Shown here in pieces: positions 22,491-35,453 of a stretch of DNA of 64,000 nucleotides (position 1 is its first letter; every line of letters begins with the position of its first letter). The notes under the pieces are model-generated. The model saw only the letters and a program-made list of their open reading frames with translations. It did not search any database and was not told where the DNA came from. The DNA is from Branchipolynoe longqiensis (Eukaryota; Annelida; Polychaeta; Phyllodocida; Polynoidae). The translations under genes and the position numbers were made by a program. The stretch spans positions 71,081,997-71,145,996 of the forward strand of contig CM059193.1 in NCBI GenBank assembly GCA_030323885.1, given 5' to 3'.

Positions 22491-22692
22491 AGAATGAATA
22501 TTGAATAGAGCGCTTTCAGGAGTAAGAATGAATATTGAATAGAGCGCTTTCAGGAGTAAGAATGAATATTGAATAGAGCGCTTTCAGGAGTAAGAATGAA
22601 TATTGAATAGAGCGCTTTCAGGAGTAAGAATGAATATTGAATAGAGCGCTTTCAGGAGTAAGAATGAATATTGAATAGAGCGCTTTCAGGGA
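22491..22692 (+). repeat. Tandem array, six 34-bp units
   Basis: The unit agaatgaatattgaatagag cgctttcaggagta repeats at 22491, 22525, 22559, 22593, 22627 and 22661 with essentially no divergence. The homogeneity points to recent expansion. Confidence 0.95.
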
Positions 22693-22764
22693 CGAGCTCT
22701 TATATGGTGTTGTACACTAAAACCACAGAATGACATATTTACAAACTGCTTACTCTTACATTGT

Positions 22765-23170
22765 TGGTTGGTTGATTGTTGGAGTTTTATGTCCAGGCAA
22801 CATCTAAGGTAATATCAGGATATTGCGACAGTGCGCACTCATACCAACTCTATGAAGACAGGTACATCTTGAACTCCCAACATCTCCCGACCAGCCACTG
22901 GACTTGTGACAGTGCGCACTCATACCAACTTTATAGTGCTGCCCCACTGGGAAATCAGGCCGCTGCTACCATGACCCGATATCCCACTCAATCACATCAT
23001 CCTAACACTGTGCTAACCAGTCCTTGTCCTATCCTATTAATGCCAAGTGCCAGGCTAGGAAGCAACAAGTCAATTTTAAAGTCATTGGTTTGACTCGACC
23101 GGGAACCAAACTCCTGACCTTCCGCATGCGAGGCCCACGCTCTATCGATTAGGCCACCGCATCCGGTCTC
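22765..23170 (-). repeat. tRNA-SINE, long copy with internal duplication
   Basis: The tail gttggagttttatgtccagg caaca is at the left and the tRNA-like head at the right (inverse of ccggatgcggtggcctaatc with a B-box-like gttccc). The segment ttgtgacagtgcgcactcat accaact occurs twice (about 22825 and 22904), so part of the body is duplicated. It lies just downstream of the last ACTL6 exon seen. Confidence 0.78.
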
Positions 23171-23329
23171 GTACAATGCACAAGCTATTTTTACCACATG
23201 TGACAGCCCCTTCAATGATTGAAAATCTTGTATATCAGAATGACATTAGTCCCGGATGCAGAGTTGCACGTTGAAGACAGGTTTCAGGTACTCACACCCC
23301 ATATCGGGCAATAACTGCTTAATACATAC

Positions 23330-23425
23330 GGGTGGTGTCTTTGTGCTGAGATCTCGGTTAAGTCGGTCGGTGAACCCATTGATTAGCGAGTTTCCGCCAA
23401 CAACGATCACACTGCTGTACAGGCT
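23330..23425 (-). CDS. ACTL6: ACTL6 exon 10
   Basis: Thirty-two codons from [14 protein letters not shown] to [10 protein letters not shown], phase 0 at both ends. The acceptor is tacttacacag; the donor is gtatgt from 23329. The frame stays open past this donor to a stop at 23246, with a second strong donor gtgagt at 23295, so alternative 3' processing is possible. Confidence 0.9.
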
Positions 23426-26400
23426 CTGTGTAAGTAGACACGCACAAAATACAGCATCTTTTATTACTAAGACACATCAATCTAATTTTACTTTATTACC
23501 TGTTGCTTTACAAACAATTTCAGTTTTTCCTTCTAACAAATGAGTATCCACAATTAAAAATGATCTTTGAATAGATTTTTTTTAATGAAATAACTTTGGG
23601 AAGATTATGATGAATTGTAGAGTAAAACGCAGTATTTTACTAATCAAATGCCTAATAGGTGAGAATTAGTCAAATAAATTAGCTGAATACACAAGGCCAT
23701 TTAGCAAATATATCAGGTACATAATATTATGGCATTAATAAAATTATCTTCAAAAAGTCACATACATTTAATTATACTAAATCTACACACGGCATTAAAT
23801 TAGTTCAACCTTTTGTACGAATTTGCTTTCTATAAAAGTGTTTTGTAAAGATGTATATATATATTTTTTTAATTATAAGGTTCAAAAGAATTCATTTAAC
23901 GCGAGTACAATATTGGATAGAACTACAGATAAATCAATCCCCATTTAACTGCTCAGTTGCAAGTCAAGGCAATCAGTGGCCGCATACAGAAAAGCTATTC
24001 GGGATGTAATTATGGGTTGCCCGTTATATTCAGTAGACGTGCATGTGGGTGTGCACTGTACTTACAGGCCTCATGTCGATGTCACACATGGCGACGCTGG
24101 TTGTAACCACGTGACCGACTCCCAGCATAGTCCGCCCTCCAGATGCGTCCTGTATAAAGAAGTCACAAGCTCTTAGAACCGAGGGGCTGACCAGCACCAC
24201 ATGGGCAACACTACATTGTTTGGTGGCGTTTTACATCCTGGCAACATCTAAGATCATATCAGGATGGGTACTTACTTGTGACAGTGTGCACTCATGGCGA
24301 CTTTATAGTGCTTCCCCACTGGGAGAACAGGCCACCAGCACCATGACCCGATTTCCCACTCAGTCACAATATCCTGATACTGAGCTAACCAGTCCTTGCC
24401 CTATCCTTGTAATGCCGAGTGCCAGGCTAAGTAGCGACAAGTATCAATTTCGTAAGTAATGGGGGACTTTTGTTGCAACACCTTTTGCAATATACTGCCA
24501 GCAGCTGGCAACACGTGAGGGATCAAGGAATTTCATACAAGTATACAAAACAAGCTATCGCGTGAAATGCTGGGAATCTTTGTTGAAGCAATCAATCGAG
24601 CCTGTGTACTAACCCCACATGTAAGACAACAAACCCTCTTCATTCCAGGGCTCCTTCCAACAAATGTGGCTTTCAAAACAGGAATACGACGAAGCCGGAA
24701 AAGGTTGCGTGGAGAAGAAATGTCCATGAGGGATAGGTGCTTAGCAGTTACTGATCACACAGGCTCTGAGGCAGTTAAAGACTATGACCCGTCGGCTGCT
24801 GCCGCCTCGCGTGTAATCCCGCCAGAAAGTCTCCCATTGGTTTGACTCGACCCAGAATCAAACTCCTGATCTTCCACAACAGTACATGGTGGAGATTTTG
24901 TTTGAAAGTCACAGCTTGATGGTAAATAGAAACCCCATGTGCAACTTAGAATTTAGAGATTACAGCCATCCACGCTCCAGAAGCAATACAACTAAGCAAT
25001 TGCTAACAAATTTCTTAATTCTGAAGCAATTGTCACTAATAAAAATTTCCAAATTGAGAAGCAATTGTCACTAAACAAAATATCTAAATCGAGAAGCAAT
25101 TATTTCTCCTCAAAATTTCCGAATTTAGAAGCAATTATTGTTAATCAAAAATACGAAACTGAGAAGCAATAATTATAGCTAATCAAAGTTTCCAAATTGA
25201 GAAGCAATTATTACTAATTAAAATGACCAAATTGAGGAGGAATTATTGTCAATCAAAATGACTACATTGAGAAACAATTATTGCTAATCAAAATTGCCAA
25301 AAAGAAAATGCGTCTTGATAAAAATGTACTTACCTTGATACTCGATGGGTCGAAGAGGCCCTCTGTCAGTTTGAAGCGCTCTACACCGAAGTCTTGGTTA
25401 TAGCCGTTCGGCAGTTCATAGTGTACAGTCGGCATGTTCTCCACCTGCTCCTCCTCATACGGACAGTCGCTCACCTACGTTAGCGAAACAAAATACTGTA
25501 TGTCCCCATGTTTTAGTAGACTCCATGGATAAGTAGACCTCTTAATTTAACCATAGTCACCTGGTACAAAATGTACCTACCTGTCAACTGTCCTTTTGTG
25601 AAAACTATTTTTGATCTTTAGAACTCGGTTTATACATGATTTCCAGCAAAATATAGTAAACAAAATTACAAAAATCTAAATGTAAACATATTTACGCTTC
25701 CATTCTCTCCGTCGTAGAAATTCAAAAAGCACAGTTGGATTCCCCTGAGGAAGAGCGCTAACTTAAAGCTGCATAGTCCGATCAAGCATCAAATTTTCAA
25801 AAACAAAACAATTATCTAGAATTGATTGTACATATCTAATATATATATACTGGTTCACTTATTAAGCCTTTGTTGCCACATAGAAAGGACTATCAAGCCA
25901 ATTCAATAGAAACTGTTACTGCAGAAGCCTATGGAGTCAGTAGTTTTGGCATGCTTGCCAAAACTAATCTTACATATTTGCACTTCAAATATCTCAGAAG
26001 TTAGCCATTTAAAAGAAAAGTTACTTCAGACTAAAGCAAGGTAGATTATAACGATCAATTTAGTATATTGATCTCAGAAAAATGACAGAAACTCAAAACC
26101 ATCGGACTATGCAACTTTAATGTGTAAGTTGCTATACCTTCCCATAGACGATTTGTAGCAGAATACTTGGATTTCCCCAGCAGAGAACTTTAATTTGAGC
26201 TGTAATTTGCCACATGTAGAGGAGTATAAAAATAAATCGACTATATACCGCTCTTTATGGCTGACAAACTCGCGTCTGACAAACAAGCAAAAAGTGGAGA
26301 TTTAACTTCTATTAAATGATTTGTGATTCTTTGGCAGTGGTAAATTAAAGAGGGGGGCTTTTGTAAAAAAAAAATAAAAAAAAAAAAAAAAGCAAAGAGA

Positions 26401-29400
26401 AATATTGTGATGAGGTTAGTAGACTGGATACTTGTCACCTGCCCCAAGGATTTTCACCGCAAACTTAATGTTGCATAGTCCGATGAAAACATCAAATTTT
26501 CAAAACTAAACCAATTATCTAGATTTGATTCTACATATCTAACTTAGATACTGGTGTTCTTATTAAGCATTTCTCGTCACATATAAGGGAATACTGCGTC
26601 AGTTTAATAGAATCTGTTCCTGCAGAAGCCTATGGTGTCAGGGTTTTGGCAAGCTTGCCAAAATTAATTTAGCACGTTTGCACTTCAAATATATCAAAAG
26701 TTAGCCATTTAAAATCAAAGTTACTGCAAACTTAAGTTATGTAGATTATAATGATCAACCTAATATATTTCTCTCAGAAAACTTACAGAAACTCAAAACC
26801 ATTGGACTATGCAACTTTAAGCCCATTTATGCAGAATTAGCAGCCAAGGGTCATCCCCTTTCCCCCCAAATCGATGACTCTTTCATCATTGCGGACTCAG
26901 CCGAGCAATGTCGCAGAGCAGTAGTGAACCTCTACAAGCTCCTAGAAAACACTGGTTTCCTAGTTATTGCTCACAAATCTGTACTTACACCAACACAAAA
27001 GCTTCGGTTTTGGGGTTTCAAACACGACACATTAAAAATGCAAGTTTCTCTTACACCTGAGTAGGCGGAAAAATTCCATAAGTTTGTAACCAACCTATTG
27101 GTTAGTTGTTTGGTTACTTATAGTTATTTTCCCTGACTGCCTTCTCCATGTTGTGTTAGTAATCATTAGTGTTTGGTTTTAAGTTTAAAGTTTACCTTCT
27201 GGGTGCATCATGTCCTAGCACGTAAGAGTTTGCTTGAATTATCAGTGTATTTTTTTTTTTTTTTTTTTTTTTTTAATTCTTTTTTTTTTGTGGTAGTTTT
27301 GTTTGTTTGTTGAATAATTCATGGAACAAAATCTCACTCACTTGTAAAACAGAGGCAGCAAAATCCTGCAAGACATCTTTGGTCATATAGTTGTTGAATG
27401 ACTTTGTTACTTCTGGGAGTTTGTCTTTCTTTGTCCACTTTGGCGACTGGTTTTCTTCTACTGCTTCCTGCAGAACACAACAGAATACAACCATTCTTAC
27501 TGTGCATCTGAAATTAATTTACCAATAGGAGCATAGCTGCCAACATTTGAAAATGGGAAAGCATAGGTTTGAGGCCTGCCCTTATTATATGGATAGTGAA
27601 TGTCAGCAGAGGGAGAGGGAGACCAAGAACATCATGGTTTACAAATATTTCACAGTGGACCGGCTTGAATTATTCAGTCTATCAGAACAGCACACCATCA
27701 GGACAAGTGGAGAACCATTGCATCCAACCCTCGACTCGAGGACGGAACTATTGATTGATTGATGATGGATAGTGATAAACCCTTTATCGCGGGTAATAAA
27801 CTCTGTGGTGGTTCCTTCCCCCCCTCTCATGGGGTGTGGGGTGGGCTCCCAGCATGCACCTCACCCCCTCCCCACCTCGGGGGGGTTGCTTTCGCCATTC
27901 GGTCGGAAGCAATTTTTTTTAAATAAAGGAGTTGGGGGCTTTTTCCGCCAACTCATATCCGCACTCTTGTCTTATTGTCTTACCATTTACTTATCCCCTG
28001 TTATTATTCTTAACGGTAGATTTATTAAATATATACACATACGAGTGCAAAAAGACAGATTCACCATAATGTTTCAGAGATGAGGCGTAACGGCGTAATG
28101 AAAGACAGAAAAGCATAAAGATCCTGCAAAAATCGTGATGGTTGGCAGCTCTGTGGATATGGTCTGAGCGAAACTATTACTAGGAAAATTGACGATTTAT
28201 CGTAATATTTCAGATTACGGGCGTAATGGCGTAATGAGAGACAGAAAATCGTTATGATTCTGCAGAAATCGTGTTGGTAGGCAGCCCTGTAGGAGTCAAT
28301 AGAGCATGATAGAGGCTAACTTGCCCATATATGGGCATTATGAGCCCAAGCAGGACCCATTTAAAAAATTAATCAAATGGGTAATGTACGGCCAATATCA
28401 CATTAGACACGGTTTTCGTCTGATGACCGAGGTTAAGTAATGCTAAGCATTGTCAGTACTTCGATGGGGGACCACCTGCAAATACAAGGGGCGATAGATA
28501 TCCGAATGCAGGCTTATAGCTGACCAAATCAGTAGCGGATAAGTAATATATTTTTTGTTTGTTGTTTTACGTCCTATCAACATCTAAGGTCATATCAGGA
28601 TGGGTACCAACTTGTGACAGTGCGCACTCATGGTGACTTTATGGTGCTCCCTCACTGGGAAACCAGGCCGCCAGCACCATGACCTGACATCCCACTCAGT
28701 CAAATTATCCTGACACTGAGCCAACCAGTCCTTGCCCTATTCTAATAATGCAGAGTGCCAGGCTAGGAAGTGACAAGTATCAATTTCTAAGTCATTGGTT
28801 TGACTCGACCAGGATTCGAACCTACGAACTCATGGGTTCGGATTTCCCGATCTCCCAAAACAGGAGACGGACGCTCTACTCATTCGGCCACCCCGTCTGG
28901 CCGGATAAGTAATAACTAATGCCCTCACCCCCACCCCCACCTCCAACCACTCGCTTCCAATTTCCCCTAGTGATCCCTGATATTGCGCAAAGTGCATGGA
29001 TGAGAACAGATCAAACTGAAAAAGGCGAGTCATTGCCAAAAGGTTGGGGAAACCGCCAATTGGTGGTAAATTCCCATCCCTGTGTATAGGACAAAACAGG
29101 CAGGTCATTGACAAAGTCAGGAAACTGCCGATCGGCGGGAAATTTTCATCTCTGAAACTGAAAGTGCTTGCTCTCCCATCAACCAGCCAACATACATCTA
29201 GGATTCCATTCTACGTCAAGTAAGTTTGGCACTCACCTTGGAGGCGATTAGGTAGGGTGGGACAATGTCGATTCCTCGCTCTTCGAGCATCTTCCGCGAC
29301 TCCATGCTCATGAAGTCGCCTGCAAGTGGAGACTTGACGATAGCCTGTTGAAGCACGTAGCCATCGTACACCGGCACTGCTGTTGTGTGAGTTGCTCCAC

Positions 29401-32400
29401 TGTCAACGACTAAGCCCGTTGACCGCCCGTTGGCAAAACTACGCAGAGTTAGGGAAGCAACAGCAGCTCAGGTAGTTCAGTTTAAACCAATAACAAACAC
29501 ATGATGAGCATCATCGCATAGGCCTACAGTAGAGGTAATAATTGAAAACTCCAAATGTGTTGGATTAGGGAAGCTTATGGAAGAGATCTTAAGGGGTCCA
29601 ATGAGCACATCAGTTCATTAATGATTTTTTCTTTAAGTGGGAAATTTAACTAAATTTAAAATGGGTAGGTCAGTTTCTGAATATTTTAGAGTGAAATTTG
29701 TATCTTAGTTAGTTGGTTGGAGTTTTACGCCCAGGCAACATCAAAGGTCATATTGCAACATCAAAGGTCATATTACGACAAGTACCGACTTGGGACAGTG
29801 CGCACTCATGGCAACTTTATAGTGCTGCCCCACTAGGAAATCAAGCCGCCGACACCATGACCCAAATTCCCACTCAGTCACATTATCCTGATACTGAGCT
29901 AACCAGTCCTTGCCCGATCCTAGTAATGCCGAGCATCAGTCTAGGTAGCGACACATACAAATTTTGTACGTCATCGGTTTGACTCGATCAGGAATCGAAC
30001 TCCCGACCTTCCACACAGGAAGCCTGCGTTCTACCGATTCGGCCACCGCGTCGGGTGTATCTTAGTTAGAGACTGCTCATGTCTCTTATATTAGGGGAAG
30101 GAGGAAGGGATAAGGGGAAAGCGAAAAGAATAGCGAAAGAGAAGGGAGAGAGGGGAGAGAGAGATGGGAGAGAGAGATGGGAGAGAGGGGAGTGAGAAGG
30201 GAGAGAGAAGGGAGAGAGAGAGAAGGGAGAGAGAAAGGGGGGGGGAGAAGGGAGAGAAAAGGGGGAGAAGGGAGAGAAAAGGGAGAGAGAAAAGGGAGAG
30301 ACAGAAGGGAGAGAGAGACAGAAGGGAGAGAGAGACAGAAGGGAGAGAGCGACGGGAGAATAAAGGGAAATGGATATGTAACGTGTAACAGACAGGACAA
30401 TATGCCTAGAGCGAGACTTGAACCCACATTTCTGCCATTCCACGTCGTTGAACTAATAAACTCTCTGATCAACCAACGTATGTGGCATTTCACCCAGAGA
30501 GGTCAGTGCACCTCTCTACAATACATAAGGAGTATGTTCATACAGGAAAAGGATACGCTGATAAAACAGCATTCTTGCAAAGAAAGAAAGCCGGAATGTT
30601 GTACTTCTCAAACATTAGTTCTGTCAACTTTTCTCGCTTTGCTCGTGTGTTCCACTAAGAAGAAAGCAAACAGAACAAGTTATAAATTAATAACAAATAA
30701 ACATGTCGATAACTTCGCCTAATAACCATTATGTAGTCGGATATTATACAATGCTAACTCTTTAGCATCTCCTCCCTCAGGGATGAGAGTTGCCTCCAAC
30801 ATTTATTTGCTCAGCGATGTAACTTCCAGCAAATTTGTCAGTGCTAGAGATATGAAAAGAAATGACCTAGAGGACCCAGAAAAGACTAGAAATCCGCAGA
30901 AAATCGAAATTCTTTCACTCCTGCTGCCGGCCCCCATACAAAACCTATTCTGTGATTCCCCCAAACTCATCGAATTTTAGTCACTAGCAAACGCAAACAA
31001 CGCTAATATCACATGCTTACGGCTCTATATATATATACACAGTAAAACCCCTCTAAATCGACCGACCATTGGACCGACTTTAAATGGTCCATTTAGGGAG
31101 GTGGTCAGTTCAGGAAGTTTTTAAAAATCATTACAATGGGCGACCGTTTGGGACCCAAATTGTTTGGGACCCAAATCGATATAGGGGAGTGGTCGATCTG
31201 TGGAGATAGTTGGTTAGAGGTTTTACTATATATTTATATATCAGGAAGTTTCGAGAAATTAAAACTAAAACAAACTACTCGCACCCATCATGATACATTT
31301 TCAACACACAAACCCAAACCCGAATAGATTTTGTTGGTTGTTGGAGTTTTACATCCTGGCAACATCTAAGGTCATATCATGGCGACTTTATTTCAGGGAT
31401 GAAAGTGGTCTGCGGGGAAAAAAAACGGAAATGCAGATATTCTCCCCTAGGTTTAGCATTGTTAGGGAACCGCGGAAAATTCCAGAAAGTTGGGGTTCAT
31501 ATATATTGGTATACGCTGATAGTGCTGCACCGTTTGAAGCACCTATTAGTAGTATACGCTGAGAGTGCGGCAACATAAAACAGTAGAGCCTATATGCTGC
31601 GGGATTGCCTATGTGCTGCGGGATTGAAAAATCTCGGAAATCGCAGAGATCATTCATCCCTGTATAGTGTTGCCTCACTGTGAGACCAGACCGTAATAAT
31701 GTCGAGCACATGGCTAGGAAGCGACTAGTATAAATTTTTAAGTCATTGGTTTGACTCGACATGGGTTCGAATCCCATGATCTACCAAAACATGAGATGGA
31801 AGCTCAACTCATTCGGCCATCTCGTCTGGTCATCCCGAATAGAAAAATACCAAATCGTAGCATATATGCACTGCCGTGACGTCAGACAAGCGGCGAACGC
31901 TGTGACGTCATACTTACGGCTGGTTCTGACATGAGGACTGGGTGCATGGTAGACTCGGACTTGATGTGCTTGGAGTAGGTGTGGTCTAAGACTACTTCAA
32001 ATGTACTCCAGTCCTCTACTGCAAAGGCAACAGAAGAACCAGATTAAAACAGAAGCATCCTGCAATGTAACACATAAACAATGGACCTTTTCCCACAGAG
32101 CATGCGCAGTGAGCTGCAACTGCTACCCACTTCATTCGTTCTTGTGACTGCCACCAGAGGGCGGGTTGGTGCTGGAAATCGTCTACAAGACCTTTTCCAC
32201 AGGGAATGCTGCACAGTGAGCTGCTACCCACAATATTCATTTTTGACTACCATTAAAGGGCGGGTTGGTGGTGAAAATCATCTACAAGACCTTTTCCACA
32301 GGGAATGCTGCACAGTGAACTGCTACCCACAATATTCATATTTTACTACCATTAAAGGGCGGGTTGGTGGTGGAAATCATCTACAAGACCTTTTCCACAG

Positions 32401-35400
32401 GGAATGCTGCACAGTGAGCTGCTACCCACAATATTCATTTTTGACTACCATTAAAGGGCGGGTTGGTGGTGGAAATCATCTACAAGACCTTTTCCACAGG
32501 GAATGCTTCACAGTGAGCTGCTACTCACAATATTCATATTTTACTACCATTAAAGGGCGGGTTGGTGGTGGAAATCATCTATAAGACCTTTTCCACAGGG
32601 AATGCTGCACAGTGAGCTGTTACCCACGATATTCATTTTTGACTACCATTAAAGGGTGGGTTGGTGGTGGAAATCATCTACAAGACCTTTTCCACAGGGA
32701 ATGCTGCACAGTGAGCTGCTACCCACGATATTCATATTTTACTACCATTAAAGGGCGGGTTGGTGGTGGAAATCATCTACAAGACCTTTTCCACAGGGAA
32801 TGCTTCACAGTGAGCTGCTACTCACAATATTCATATTTTACTACCATTAAAGGGCGGGTTGGTGGTGGAAATCATCTAAGACCTTTTCCACAGGGAATGC
32901 TGCACAGTGAGCTGTTACCCACATATTCATTTTTGACTACCATTAAAGGTGGGTTGGTGGTGGAAATCATCTACAAGACTTTTCCACAGGGAATGCTGCA
33001 CAGTGAGGCTGCACCCACAATATTCATATTTTACTACCATTAAAGGGCGGGTTGGTGGTGGAAATCATCTACAAGACCTTTTCCACAGGGAATGCTGCAC
33101 AGTGAGCTGTTACCCACGATATTCATATTTTACTACCATTAAAGGGCGGGTTGGTGGTGGAAATCATCTACAAGACCTTTTCCACAGGGAATGCTGCACA
33201 GCGAGCTTCTACCCACGATATTCATATTTGACTACCATTAAAGGGCGGGTTGGTGGTGGAAATCATCTACAAGACCTTTTCCACAGGGAATGCTGCACAG
33301 TGAGCTGCTACCCACGATATTCATATTTTACTACCATTAAAGGGTGGTTGGTGGTGGAAATCATCTACAAGACCTTTTCCACAGGGAATGCTGCACAGTG
33401 AGCTGCTACCCACGATATTCATATTTGACTACCATTAAAGGGCGGGTTGGTGGTGAAAATCATCTACAAGACCTTTTCCACAGGGAATGCTGCACCGTGA
33501 GCTTCTACCCACGATATTCATATTTTACTACCATTAAAGGGTGGTTGGTGGTGGAAATCATCTACAAGACCTTTTCCACAGGGAATGCTGCACCGTGAGC
33601 TTCTACCCACGATATTCATATTTTACTACCATTAAAGGGTGGTTGGTGGTGGAAATCATCTGTAATACTTTTTCCAGTGTATGCTGGACAGTGACCCACA
33701 ATATTGTGATTGCGTACTCATGGCGACTTTATAGTGCTGCCCCACTGGGAAATCAGGCCACCGGCATCCATGATCCGATATACCACTCAGTCATATTATC
33801 CTGACACTGAGCTAACCAGTGCTCGCCCCATCCTATTAATGCCAAGCACCAGGGTAGGAAGTGACATGTATCAATTTTAAAGTCATTAGTCTGACTCGAC
33901 CCGGAACCGAACTCCCGACCTGAAGGGCATCTGAAATAATTTTGAAGCAGTTTTATTTTGTGTATTTCTCCTTTTTTTTCCGGGGGGCTGGGAAAGGGGA
34001 GCTAAATCCTTTTTTTGCACATCATCAGTAATAATTTTCTCATTCTCCATGCAAATGCGATATTTATCGAACTGTCACAAAAATGTTCTCCCATGTAATG
34101 CTGCATGAATTATATCACAAGTGCCCCCCCCCCCCCACAGTTACAGGCCTGGTTGATGATTATCGTAGTGATTGGCAATGAATGTTTCAGCTTCTTAACA
34201 CCTAACAACAACAAAATGTGTTTCTGGTTGTGTAACTAACCCCGCAAAAAGTTGCCGACTGTAATTTCTTTTTGAAGAAATTATTTCACCTTTAAGAAAT
34301 AAACCCAATTTTCTGACAAACTATACGAGGTTCATAGAATTTTTTGTTTAGTTTTTTTTAAATCTCTACATATCCAGTTTTTGATGCTTTCTTGCAAGAA
34401 GAAACACATTAAAAAAAATGTAAAAGTTAAAGCCTAGTATGTGTAGTCTACTACAACTTACCCATGCCGTCGTTGAGAAATGAGGTGATCTCCATGCTCT
34501 TCCGGGGTACTTTGATGTTCACTGTGTCAATGTAGTATTTCTTGGTTGACTTTGTTTCCACCCCGTCTACCTCGATTGCCTCCCCCTCTTCCACCACTCC
34601 GACATTGGACGGGAACTCGGCCTGAAAAAAAACAAAGACACCACCCCATCAATTTAAAATCACCATGCTACATACTTTTAGCATAGCCATAACTATACAG
34701 GTTTGATTTATTGTGTTAAGGTTTTACATCCTAGCAACATCTAAGATCACAGTGCGCACTCAGGATAGGATTTATAGCGCTGCCTTCTGGGGACACCGTG
34801 GCATCAACAGTGCACAAAATAGGGAGGCCAGCGTCGGTCCACCCCCCACCCTGCTTCCACCCCCCTCCGATTTATCATGCTCCATAGCACCATGCAAAGC
34901 ATTATGGGATTGTTACCATATACGGTAAAACCTCTCTAAATCGACCGACCTTGGGACCGACTTTAAGTGGTCGATTTATGGAGGTGGTCGGTTTAGGGAG
35001 TTAGAAAATGGTTACGATGGTATTGTTGGGACCCAAATAAAGCGATCGGTATAGGGGAGTGGTCGGTTAGGGAGATTTTACTGTATACGCATCGATGAGA
35101 ATGCCCTGGGAGAGGGGGGGGGGGACACGAATATATTTTGAATTGAATTTGTGGTTTGTGCATAAGCTGGAATGGTCGTAGATTTTGACCATATCCGGAA
35201 AAAATCGGGCCGATCAAAAATCCGGAAGATTCTCATATAAGTATACGGTACGTACCTTAGGCATGTCCTCGCCAGCATATCCGGTCCGGATGGAATAGGA
35301 TCCGATGTCGAATACTAAGGCACCCACCTCATCTGCAAAGAGCGACGGATGTGCCTTAAACGATTACTCATGAAAATTCAGATACTAACATTCACTGACA

Positions 35401-35419
35401 GTCACTCTCAATATTTGAT

Positions 35420-35453
<34 letters not shown>

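Noticed and set aside
22491..22692. Regular short repeats considered as a CRISPR array
   Set aside because: Units are contiguous with no unique spacers, and the genome is animal.
29990..30057. A tRNA gene on the minus strand
   Set aside because: A and B boxes are present, but the acceptor and anticodon stems do not pair well. The unit is the head of a SINE found in several copies with target duplications.
30066..30722. Ser/Pro/Leu-rich and Arg/Glu/Gly-rich ORFs
   Set aside because: Products of the GGGAGAGA purine microsatellite; the right end overlaps ACTL6 exon 5 in antisense.
32081..33804. Long plus-strand ORFs resembling a repeat protein ([17 protein letters not shown])
   Set aside because: The 98-bp unit is not a multiple of three, so the three frames give the same peptide motifs in turn. 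The array lies within an ACTL6 intron.
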